From the NCBI GenBank assembly GCA_016190665.1, contig JACPQD010000028.1, forward strand, positions 39,734 through 103,733: a stretch of DNA of 64,000 nucleotides, in the 5' to 3' direction. The DNA is from Chloroflexota bacterium. Its GTDB lineage: Bacteria; Chloroflexota; Dehalococcoidia; JACPQD01. Position numbers and translations under genes: made by a program. This document shows, in pieces, positions 37,869 through 45,569 of this stretch (its first letter is position 1; the number at the start of each line of letters is the position of its first letter). The notes under the pieces were generated by a model, which was given only the letters and a program-made list of their open reading frames with translations, was not told the origin of the DNA and searched no databases.

Positions 37869-38954
37869 GTGAAAGCCTGGAGACTTCACGCCTACGGGGA
37901 TTTGAGATTCGAGGATGCGCCCCTGCCAGAGGTTAGGCCCCGCTGGGTGCTGGTCAAGGTCAAGGTCGTACAGGTCGCCGTGGTCGATCGCGGCGTCATC
38001 GAAGGGGTGCCGAACCCTCACCAACCGCGCATAAGGAAGATGTGGGCAGAAGGAAAGCCTGTTCAGTTGGGCCATGAGTTCTGCGGCGAGGTGGTTGAGA
38101 CCGGCCCGAACGTAAGCACTCTGGAGGTCGGCGATCGGGTGAGCTACCCGGGAGGGCACTTCCGCTGCGGTGCATGTCCCATGTGCAAGTCTGGAAATGA
38201 GTCCGAATGTCTATCTCCGATGAATTTTGGGCTGGAGGTCCCCGGGGCCTTCGCCGAATACGTGTCCGTACCCGAATGGGGACTGGTGAGAATGCCCGAC
38301 GGGCCTACGGACAACGAAGTGGCCGCCTTTCAGCCGCTGGGCGTCTGCGTGGGCAATGTGAGAAACGCCAATATCCAGTTTGGTGACACGGTGGCGATAC
38401 TGGGTCAGGGCGCCATGGGCCTGGGCATTCTGCAAGTGGCCAAGCTGGCCGGGGCGGGCCTCCTCATCGCGTTGGCCCGTCGTCGCGAGTCTCTGGACCT
38501 TTCGCGCGATTTCGGGGCCGACGCAACGGTCAACGTCACGGAGGCGGACCCCGTGACGGAGGTCAGGAGACTCACTTCGGGCCGTGGCGTCGACGTTGTG
38601 TTCGAGACGGCCGGGGGGAGGAAAGAGGACGGGCTGGCGGGCTTCGAAACCGTTCGTCAGGCGGTGCAGATGGTCAGAGCTGGGGGGAAGGTCTTTCAGG
38701 TCGCCAACCTGGAAGGCCCCCTGGAGTTAGACCCCGTTCACATGCGCAGCAGGAGCATAAAGTATATGTGGCCGGACCCTGTCGGCCCCGAGGGTCTGAA
38801 GTACGCCGCCTTCCTGGTCGCGAGCAAGAGGGTCAAAGTGGGGCCGCAAATCACTCAGGTCCTGCATGGCCTCGAGAAGCTTCCCGAAGCCATGGAGATA
38901 GTAGCCAACAAGGCGAAATATCACGCCTTCAACCCGCCGCAGATAGTGGTTTGA
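37869..38954 (+). CDS. Zinc-type medium-chain dehydrogenase/reductase, catalytic Cys apparently absent
   Basis: 361 aa, GTG start at 37869. The GroES-like domain carries the structural-zinc cysteines (CGACPMCKSGNESEC), GHEFCGEVVE and the Rossmann motif VAILGQGAMGLGILQ. In typical zinc alcohol/polyol dehydrogenases a Cys (as in CGTD or CGSD) follows the first strand as catalytic-zinc ligand; here that place reads VVQVAVVDRGVIEG, with no Cys. The protein may bind catalytic zinc differently or have altered chemistry. NAD(P)-dependent oxidation of an alcohol is the family role; substrate unknown. It lies 42 nt after SBP 11, probably co-transcribed. Confidence 0.85.
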   Translation: MKAWRLHAYGDLRFEDAPLPEVRPRWVLVKVKVVQVAVVDRGVIEGVPNPHQPRIRKMWAEGKPVQLGHEFCGEVVETGPNVSTLEVGDRVSYPGGHFRCGACPMCKSGNESECLSPMNFGLEVPGAFAEYVSVPEWGLVRMPDGPTDNEVAAFQPLGVCVGNVRNANIQFGDTVAILGQGAMGLGILQVAKLAGAGLLIALARRRESLDLSRDFGADATVNVTEADPVTEVRRLTSGRGVDVVFETAGGRKEDGLAGFETVRQAVQMVRAGGKVFQVANLEGPLELDPVHMRSRSIKYMWPDPVGPEGLKYAAFLVASKRVKVGPQITQVLHGLEKLPEAMEIVANKAKYHAFNPPQIVV

Positions 38955-39009
38955 TATCCGATATGCCCTGATGGGCACTGATGTCCCGGGCAGAAAACTA
39001 AGGAGAGGC

Positions 39010-39597
39010 ATGATGGTAAAGGTCGTAGCGCGCGTCCCAGCGGCTGATAGAGAGGCCATCACCAAGGCTTTTCCGTTGATCCAGAAGATTGTCGATGCGA
39101 AACTGCGGGAGGGCGTAATCAAGGCGTGGTATATGGCCTGGAAAGAAAGCAGCTTCAAGAAGCTGGAGGATGCCCCCTTTGGCCTGGACCCGGCGCCGGG
39201 TGAGACCCTTGTCAAGCACACCAACGCGGTCACGGGCGCTTCCTGCGGCATGGGCGACCAGTTGATGCAGGTGTACGGCGTGAAAGTCAATATGGACTAC
39301 GTGCTCACTGGAGCTATTCTTCACGACCTGGACAAGATAGTAATGTATGACCGACGCGATGGAAAGATCGTGATGTCGGAGCTGGGGCAGAAGATCTTTC
39401 ATGGGGCTTACGCCGCCCACATAGCCTTGCTGGTTGGTCTGCCTCAAGATATCGTTTTCATCCTGATGGCCCATAGCGGCACCGTCAACTCGATACTGCG
39501 AAGTCCCGAGGCCAGGCTGATAACCTGCGTCGATATCGGGATGATCCGGGCGCTGCAGGCAGCCACGGGAACGCTGCCCGAGTCCTTCTCACACTAA
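39010..39597 (+). CDS. HD-domain protein (putative metal-dependent phosphohydrolase)
   Basis: 195 aa from ATG 39010 (or the adjacent ATG at 39013), with AAGGAGAGG just upstream; the earlier in-frame ATG at 38971 has no Shine-Dalgarno. HD-type metal ligands are seen as KHTNAVT, then GAILHDLDK (the HD pair), HGAYAAH and AHSGTVN. Proteins with this pattern hydrolyse phosphoesters or are uncharacterised. It follows the dehydrogenase by 55 nt and precedes two palindromic elements. A metabolic tie to SBP 11 is inferred only from position. Confidence 0.75.
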   Translation: MMVKVVARVPAADREAITKAFPLIQKIVDAKLREGVIKAWYMAWKESSFKKLEDAPFGLDPAPGETLVKHTNAVTGASCGMGDQLMQVYGVKVNMDYVLTGAILHDLDKIVMYDRRDGKIVMSELGQKIFHGAYAAHIALLVGLPQDIVFILMAHSGTVNSILRSPEARLITCVDIGMIRALQAATGTLPESFSH

Positions 39598-39645
39598 GAA
39601 TGATGAGTGATGAATCGCCCATGCCCGTTGACACCGGCACCACCA

Positions 39646-39739
39646 GGTATGAAAATCGTGTTTCTATGCCCCGCACTGAAGTACGGGGTATACCGCGTAC
39701 TTTAGTGCGCGGTATGTGTAAGCTTCCCATTTTCATACC
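39646..39739. repeat. 94-bp palindromic element with nested hairpins
   Basis: Terminal inverted repeats GGTATGAAAAT (39646-39656) and ATTTTCATACC (39729-39739). Inside, CGCACTGAAGTACG is followed by CGTACTTTAGTGCG, its near reverse complement, so the element folds into one long cruciform. No coding capacity. I found no second copy in this window. Its type is different from the CTAG-ended elements. Confidence 0.7.
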
Positions 39740-39773
39740 AATGATACGATCACGCACCTCTTGCTCGCGACTT

Positions 39774-39938
39774 CTAGTACAACGTAACTCGATTAATGCG
39801 TGCGGCGGGTGGAGCCGAGCGTGACCCATCAGAAAGGACGCGGCACGTGACGGTGGGTTGCCCGGCGATTTCGTCAGGGATCCACCCACCCTACGGCTAA
39901 AATGTCATTATCCGAACTTATGAGTGTTACGTGCCACC
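39774..39938. repeat. MITE-like palindromic element, copy 2
   Basis: Starts CTAGTACAACGTAAC and shares with copy 3 the internal stretches AGCGTGACCCATCAGAAAG, GCGATTTCGTCAGGG, CCACCCACCCTACGGCT and TCCGAACTTAT. The right end (TGTTACGTGCCACCAG) is diverged from the TGTTAC...CTAG end of copy 1. Confidence 0.7.
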
Positions 39939-40014
39939 AGGGGGGACTCTATCCTTTGTCCTTCTGTTCCAACCCAGGGTTTGCGGGCTTGACGAAGAGA
40001 CCAGAGGTGACCTG

Positions 40015-41451
40015 TTGGACAAGGTAAGCGCGACGGCGGCGCTGGCGGAATTCGTCGCCCGAACGGGTTTCGAGGACCTGCCGCCGGAGGTATGCGAGGA
40101 GACCAAGCGCACCTTGCTGGACTCGCTGGGCTGCGCGCTGGGGGCCACGACCGTGACGAGAGGGAAGGCTGCCATCGCCCTCGCTGCGGAGCTGGGTGGC
40201 AATCCCCAGGCCTCGATTCTGGGGGCTAGCCAGCGGGTCTCGTGCGTCAACGCCGCCTTCGCCAACTCGGAACTCATCAATGCGCTGGAGTTTGACCCTA
40301 TCCTGGTGCCGGGCCATGTTTCGGCCTTCGCCATCTCCGCTCCCCTGGCACTGGCCGAGCGGGAAAAGGCCACAGGGAAAGCGCTGATCACCGCCCTCGC
40401 GGCAGCGCACGAGGTGGGCGCTCGCGTGGGCGCCTCAATGAGAAATGTGAAAGCTAAAGGAGGCGTCCCAGTGGGCGTTGCCGGCTTCAGCGGCGGCATC
40501 TTCGCCTCAGCGGCCGGAGCAGGCAAGATTCTTAGGTTTGACGCAGGCCAGGTTGCCAATGCCTTCGGGCTGGCCGGCCCCCTGGCTCCTGTTCCAAGCC
40601 GGCTCAAGTTCTTCTATTCCCGTCGCGTTTCCTTCTTCAAATACGCTCCGGCTGGATGGATGGCCCAGGGTGGGCTGATGGCCGCTCTTCTCAGCGAAAA
40701 GGGCTACACTGGAGAGGAGGACATCCTCGATCGTGAGCATGGCTTCTGGACGATGCACGGCTCGGACTTCTACGAAGGGGAGAGAATAACGGAAGGGCTG
40801 GGGCAAGACTGGCTCCTCTTGAGGACGCAGTACAAGCGCTGGCCCAGCGGCGGCGCTCTCCTCTCCGTCCTTGACGCCCTCGACGAGGTCCTCTCCCGAC
40901 ACGGCATTATGCCTGAGGAGATTGAGAGCGTCACAGTTGCGGCGGAGCCCTTCTCCATGCTGCCAGCGTGGACCAGCCCGGTGCTGGAGAGCCACATGGA
41001 TGCCCAGTTCAGAACGACCTACAATGTTGCGGTTGCGGCGCACCGCATCGCGCCAGGCCCAGCCTGGCAGCAAGAGGCGACATTGCGGGACGAAAGAATT
41101 CAGCACTTCCGCCGGAAGGTGCGCTGCCAGGTCTACGAAGCCTCGAAAGAGATCCGCAACACCGAGATGGGCGTGGAAGGCAAGAGGCCAGCCCAGGTCA
41201 AGGTCGTGGCGAGGGGCAAAACCTTACAGGCAGAGGTGGACTACGCAAAGTGGACGCCGGTGCCGGGGTTGCGGGCAACCAACCAGGATTTGGAGAACAA
41301 GTTCAGGACCAACGCCTCTTACGTGATGACCAAGGCACAGACCGACGCGGCAGTTGACCGCCTTTGGAATCTCGAAAGGCTGGGAAACGTAGCCCAACTT
41401 CTGGCGATATTGCGTCCCGACTGGAGGGTGGTGAAGGATGGCAGACGATAA
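40015..41451 (+). CDS. MmgE/PrpD family protein, copy 2
   Basis: About 478 aa from a TTG at 40015 (LDKVSATAALAEFVAR), where family similarity begins; the open frame to 39931 runs into the repeat element and is not used. Core: TLLDSLGCALGATTVTRG, NALEFDPILVPGHVSA, GFSGGIFASAAGAGKIL and a C-terminal domain with KWTPVPGLRATNQDLENKF. It is only distantly like the protein at 7760. The stop codon overlaps the start of the LarA-like gene by 14 nt, so translation is coupled and the two products probably work on one compound (for example a hydroxy-acid racemised and then dehydrated or epimerised), which is inference. Confidence 0.85.
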   Translation: MDKVSATAALAEFVARTGFEDLPPEVCEETKRTLLDSLGCALGATTVTRGKAAIALAAELGGNPQASILGASQRVSCVNAAFANSELINALEFDPILVPGHVSAFAISAPLALAEREKATGKALITALAAAHEVGARVGASMRNVKAKGGVPVGVAGFSGGIFASAAGAGKILRFDAGQVANAFGLAGPLAPVPSRLKFFYSRRVSFFKYAPAGWMAQGGLMAALLSEKGYTGEEDILDREHGFWTMHGSDFYEGERITEGLGQDWLLLRTQYKRWPSGGALLSVLDALDEVLSRHGIMPEEIESVTVAAEPFSMLPAWTSPVLESHMDAQFRTTYNVAVAAHRIAPGPAWQQEATLRDERIQHFRRKVRCQVYEASKEIRNTEMGVEGKRPAQVKVVARGKTLQAEVDYAKWTPVPGLRATNQDLENKFRTNASYVMTKAQTDAAVDRLWNLERLGNVAQLLAILRPDWRVVKDGRR

Positions 41452-42712
41452 GACAGTAAGGGTGCGCCAACTCGCCTGGTACGGCGATATCGACGTCGAT
41501 TTGACGTTTTCCGATTCATGGGAGGTTGTCCCCTGCTTCAAAAGGGGTCACGATGCCCCCCGGATGTCTGAGCGGGCTCTCAGAGAGGCCTTTGCTCACC
41601 CTATTGGGTCCCCTCGAATCCGTGAAATGGCTAGAGGGAAGAAAGAGGTTGTCATCATCTTTGATGATATGGCTCGCCCCACTAACGTGGCCGAGCTTGT
41701 CCCTCATGTCATCGAAGAACTGGAGGCCGCCGGCATACCGGACTCCAGAATCCGGTTCATCTGCGGCCTGGGGGCCCATGCGCCGCTGAACCGCCTGCAG
41801 ATGGCCAGGAAGCTGGGCGAGTCGACGCTGGACCGCTTCCCGGTGTACAATCATTCTCCGTATCAGGACTGCACTTTCGTAGGCACGACCAGCCGCGGCA
41901 CTCGCGTGGAGATCAACAGCGAGGTCGTCGCCTGCGACTTCAAGATCGCCATCGGATGCATCGTGCCGCATTGGGCCGCCGGCTTTGGAGGCGGGGCCAA
42001 GCTGATCGTTCCGGGCGTGGCTTCCATGGATACCATATGGGCCAATCATCACGGGGTGGCTGGACGCGCTGAGGCGACCAAAGAGTTCCCGCTGGGCAAG
42101 CTCAACGATTGCGTGGGCGTGGGAAAGATCGAAGGGAATGTGTCGCGTCTCGACATGGAGGAGGCGGCCAGGCTGGTGGGTCTGGACGTCATTGTCAACG
42201 TGGTAATCAATGGGCGCAGGGAGCCGGTCGCCGCGTTCGTGGGCGATGTGGTTGACGCACACCGCGCTGGCGTGGAGGTGGCGAGAGAGCATTACCTGTC
42301 AGCCTTCTTTGACGATGCGGATATCAGCGTCATCAACGCCTACGATAAGGCCAGCGAGGCTCTCATCTGCGTGAGGTATGGAACAGAGTATCTGAAGGAT
42401 AGCGGCGGCGTCCTGGTCCTTCTGGCAAATGCCCCCGAAGGTCAGGTGACTCATTACCTCTCCGGTCCCTTTGGGAACAATATGGGCGGGAGACTCTGGA
42501 CTAAGCATGGGTTCTCTGATAAGATCAAGAGGTTCTTTGTGGTGTCTTCTTACACCGACCGCGCCGCGGCGGGTTTCTTCGGGACGGCCGATTTCATCGG
42601 GTGGGCCAAGTCGTGGGATGAGGTCCTGGCGAAACTGAAGAGGGACTACCCGGGTTACGCCAAGGTGGCCGTGATCCCCGACGGGACTACGCAGTATGCG
42701 CCAGGGCTTTAG
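41438..42712 (+). CDS. LarA-like nickel-pincer racemase/epimerase homologue (DUF2088)
   Basis: 424 aa; ATG overlaps the PrpD stop. LarA-type residues are recognisable: GLGAH with His114, GCIVPHWAAGFGGGAKLIVPG with His178 and Lys188, and NHHG with His204. The Lys-to-His interval of 16 matches Lys184-His200 of lactate racemase, where Lys holds the nickel-pincer nucleotide and His binds Ni. The family racemises or epimerises 2-hydroxyacids. The cofactor-making genes larB, larC and larE are not in the window and would be needed elsewhere. Followed after 33 nt by a hydroxyacid dehydrogenase, consistent with a hydroxy-acid pathway. Confidence 0.87.
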   Translation: MADDKTVRVRQLAWYGDIDVDLTFSDSWEVVPCFKRGHDAPRMSERALREAFAHPIGSPRIREMARGKKEVVIIFDDMARPTNVAELVPHVIEELEAAGIPDSRIRFICGLGAHAPLNRLQMARKLGESTLDRFPVYNHSPYQDCTFVGTTSRGTRVEINSEVVACDFKIAIGCIVPHWAAGFGGGAKLIVPGVASMDTIWANHHGVAGRAEATKEFPLGKLNDCVGVGKIEGNVSRLDMEEAARLVGLDVIVNVVINGRREPVAAFVGDVVDAHRAGVEVAREHYLSAFFDDADISVINAYDKASEALICVRYGTEYLKDSGGVLVLLANAPEGQVTHYLSGPFGNNMGGRLWTKHGFSDKIKRFFVVSSYTDRAAAGFFGTADFIGWAKSWDEVLAKLKRDYPGYAKVAVIPDGTTQYAPGL

Positions 42713-42745
42713 ACGGCTCGAGCAAAATATGAGACTGGAGGGACC

Positions 42746-43663
42746 GTGAATATCGGCTTTGTCGGAGTGGGCAGAATGGGTGGGGCGATGGCGGCCAACC
42801 TTCAGAAGGCGGGTCATGCGCTGACGGTTACCGATGTGAGGAGGGAGGCGGCGGATGTACTGGCGAAGGGCGGCGCCCGCTGGGCGGAGACCCCTAAAGC
42901 TTGCGCGGCCGCCGCCGATATCGTCTTCAGTTCGTTGCCGGGACCCAAAGAGGTGGAGGCTGTCGCCCTGGGCAAGGATGGAATTGTGGAGGGCATCCGT
43001 AAAGGGGCCATTTACATCGATCTTTCCACAAGCCTGCCGACAGTGATCCGGCGCGTCTATGACGTGTTCAAGGACAAGGGCGCCTCAGTGATGGACGCCC
43101 CGGTGGCCGGCGGGCCTTCTATCGCTCGGGATGCCAGGCTGGCGGTGACGGTGGGAGGGGATGAGGATGCCTTTAGGCGTGCTGAACATCTGCTCAGGAT
43201 AATTGGCGCTGACGTCACGTATGTGGGCGCCGTTGGGAATGGATGCATCTGCAAGCTCATGATTAACTGCATCGTTTACAGCTTGATTGCCATCGCTGGC
43301 GAGTGTTTCACGGCGGGCGTCAAAGCGGGAGTCAAGCCGAAGGACCTCTGGAAGGCCGTGGCGGCCAGCGGCGTGGGCAAGTGCAGCACCTTCCAGCGGA
43401 CTCTCCCCAGACACTACTTCTCCGGGCGCTTCGATCCGCCGGATTTCTCTCTGGACCTGGCGCTGAAGGACATCAGCCTGGCAACCGCGCTCGGTCGCGA
43501 GTTCAACGTCCCCATGGCAATCGGCAACCTGACTTTGAATGACATCATGGCCGGGGTGAACCGTGGCTGGGGTGAGAAGGACTCCCGGATTATGCTGCTC
43601 ATCCAGGAAGAGCGGGCCGGGGTCGAGGTTCGGATTCCCGAGAGCGAGTTACCAAAACTCTAG
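42746..43663 (+). CDS. 3-hydroxyisobutyrate dehydrogenase-like protein (beta-hydroxyacid dehydrogenase family)
   Basis: 305 aa, GTG start at 42746 after CTGGAGGGACC. N-terminal NAD(P)-binding motif NIGFVGVGRMGGAMAANL, substrate-binding DAPVAGGPSIARDARL and the catalytic-lysine motif GNGCICKLMIN are all in place. Family members oxidise beta-hydroxyacids (3-hydroxyisobutyrate, tartronate semialdehyde and others); the exact substrate is open. Third gene of a PrpD-LarA-dehydrogenase operon. The TAG stop lies within the CTAG terminus of MITE-like copy 3, so the element inserted right at or into the 3' end; length is normal for the family. Confidence 0.9.
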   Translation: MNIGFVGVGRMGGAMAANLQKAGHALTVTDVRREAADVLAKGGARWAETPKACAAAADIVFSSLPGPKEVEAVALGKDGIVEGIRKGAIYIDLSTSLPTVIRRVYDVFKDKGASVMDAPVAGGPSIARDARLAVTVGGDEDAFRRAEHLLRIIGADVTYVGAVGNGCICKLMINCIVYSLIAIAGECFTAGVKAGVKPKDLWKAVAASGVGKCSTFQRTLPRHYFSGRFDPPDFSLDLALKDISLATALGREFNVPMAIGNLTLNDIMAGVNRGWGEKDSRIMLLIQEERAGVEVRIPESELPKL

Positions 43664-43809
43664 TACAACGACGGTGGGTGGAGCCAAGCGTGACCCATCA
43701 GAAAGAACGCGGCACGTGATAGTGGGTGGTCCCGCGATTTCGTCAGGGCTCCACCCACCCTACGGCTGAAATACCCTTGTCCGAACTTATTAGTGTTACA
43801 CGCGACCAG
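43660..43809. repeat. MITE-like palindromic element, copy 3, abutting a coding end
   Basis: Begins CTAGTACAACG, with the CTAG supplying the stop of the upstream gene, and ends near GTGTTACACGCGACCAGG. It is shorter than copy 2 by a deletion just inside the left terminus. It shares AGCGTGACCCATCAGAAAG and CCACCCACCCTACGGCT with copy 2. Confidence 0.7.
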
Positions 43810-43837
43810 GCACGTGGTTTTGGAAAAGGAGGTCACG

Positions 43838-45538
43838 ATGAAACGAGAGAAGTTGTATGCGTTTGCGGCTTGCTTGACGCTATTGGGGCTGTTGGCGGGG
43901 AGTTGCGCCCCGGCAGCCGGGCCCGCCCCCACGGCGAAGGCTCCGGCCCCGTCTTCTCCGGCACCAGCCAAGGCCGCGCAGCCCACTGCGACGACGGCGG
44001 CGCCAGCCGCGACACCCAAGCCGCTGGCGGACCAACCGCGCTATGGCGGCATCTTGACAGTCGGCATCGGCGGCGACCCCGTAAGCTTTGATATCCATCG
44101 GGAAGAATCAGCTTTTACGTATGCGATTACGTCGTCAACCTACGATGGCTTGCTGAAATATGATTCCCAGGCATGGCCGGAGTTCAAGTCAGTTCCCAAC
44201 CTGGCAACGAGCTGGCAGGTCAGCCCCGATGGCAAAGTCTACACGTTCAATCTGGTAAAGGGGGCAAAGTTTCACAGCGGCGCTCCCGTCACCGCGGAGG
44301 ACGTGAAATTCTCTTTCGATAGAATTCGCGATCCTCAGTTGGGGCTGGTGAAGAGCCCCAGACGCCAGAACCTGGCGAATGTCGCCAATATCGACGCCCC
44401 TGATGATTCCACGGTCAGAATCACGCTGAAGAATCCGCAAGCTTCTTTAATTTCCCTTATTTCCACCCTCTATTTCATGGTTTACCCGAAGAGCGTGGTC
44501 CTGGAAAAGAAGGGGGACATGATGAAGACGGTGGCGGGGAGCGGCCCCTTCAAGCTGAAGGATTACGCGACTGGGGTCGGTTGGGAGCTGGTGAAGAATC
44601 CTGATTATTTCGTTAAGGGCCGGCCCTATCTGGATGGCGCCAAGGGCTACATAATTCTGGATTCGTTCACCAGATTCGCCGCCCTCAGGACCCGGAGCAT
44701 CCTCTGGATATCGCCCTACCCTTACATGAGCGTATCCCAGACGAAAATCATTGCAGAGACGCTGGCAGACAAGATAGCTGTCGGGTGGGAATTTCATCCC
44801 GCCTGGTATGGCATCCTATTCAATACAACCAGACCACCGTGGAGCGATGTGCGGGTGCGACAGGCGGTCAGCTTGACCTTTGACCGGAAGAAAATGGTGG
44901 CCGTTGGGCTGGAAGGAGCGGGCATTGCCGGCATGGCTGCCCAGCCGCCGGGGGAGTGGGCCCTTCCCGAGGAAGAGATGGCGAAGGTGCCTGGCTATGC
45001 GAAGCCGGAGCTGGAAGCGGCGAAGAAGCTCATGGCTGAGGCAGGCTTCCCTAACGGGTTCACGGCTGAAGCCCTGGTTAGGGGAGTCAAACCTCACCAG
45101 GATATGGCGCTGCTCGCGAAGGACGCGGTCGCGGCCATTGGCGTCACTCTCAACCTTAAGGTAGTGGAGACGGCAATTTATGATGACGTGAAGTTCCGGA
45201 AAGCCTTTGAAGTCAATCCCCTCGGCTGGGGCTCCGTGCTCGTGGACCCAGACGTCCCCCTGGGCGACTTCTACGTGACCGGTTCTCCGCGCAACCCGTC
45301 TGGATACAGCAATCCGTATTACGACGAGCTGTACGTCAAGCAGTCGCGAACACTCGACGCGGCGGAGCGCCGGAAGACCGTCTGGGAGATGCAGAGAATT
45401 CTACTCAAGGATATCCCCATTGCCATAGCGTACTGGGCTAACGCCCCCTATGCATGGTGGAAAGAGGTCAGGGGCTTTAAGCCGCCAGTGATCTTCTTCA
45501 ACGCCTTTGGGTACCACGACATCTGGCTCGCCAGGTAA
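43838..45538 (+). CDS. ABC transporter substrate-binding lipoprotein, family 5 (SBP 12)
   Basis: 566 aa from ATG 43838, after AAAAGGAGGTCACG; the upstream in-frame ATG at 43793 lies in the repeat element. Lipobox AGSC, Cys23. SBP 7 subgroup: IHREESAFTYAITSSTYDGLLKYDSQAWPE, AKGYIILDSFTRFAALRT, ILWISPYPYMSVSQTKII, EFHPAWYG, EGAGIAGMAAQPPGEWALPEEEM, GYHDIWLAR. Located 31 nt before a UGTC selenoprotein gene, the same spacing as SBP 9 to its partner. Confidence 0.94.
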   Translation: MKREKLYAFAACLTLLGLLAGSCAPAAGPAPTAKAPAPSSPAPAKAAQPTATTAAPAATPKPLADQPRYGGILTVGIGGDPVSFDIHREESAFTYAITSSTYDGLLKYDSQAWPEFKSVPNLATSWQVSPDGKVYTFNLVKGAKFHSGAPVTAEDVKFSFDRIRDPQLGLVKSPRRQNLANVANIDAPDDSTVRITLKNPQASLISLISTLYFMVYPKSVVLEKKGDMMKTVAGSGPFKLKDYATGVGWELVKNPDYFVKGRPYLDGAKGYIILDSFTRFAALRTRSILWISPYPYMSVSQTKIIAETLADKIAVGWEFHPAWYGILFNTTRPPWSDVRVRQAVSLTFDRKKMVAVGLEGAGIAGMAAQPPGEWALPEEEMAKVPGYAKPELEAAKKLMAEAGFPNGFTAEALVRGVKPHQDMALLAKDAVAAIGVTLNLKVVETAIYDDVKFRKAFEVNPLGWGSVLVDPDVPLGDFYVTGSPRNPSGYSNPYYDELYVKQSRTLDAAERRKTVWEMQRILLKDIPIAIAYWANAPYAWWKEVRGFKPPVIFFNAFGYHDIWLAR

Positions 45539-45569
45539 AGAATGCTTGATGGACAGGAGACATGAAACG

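Larger units (their letters stand above)
39598..40014. other. Intergenic region, 417 bp, with two palindromic elements
   Basis: Contains the 94-bp palindrome at 39646-39739 and the MITE-like copy 2 at 39774-39938. Apart from these I see no gene; the start of the next gene is uncertain because the frame is open across 39931-40014. Confidence 0.55.
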
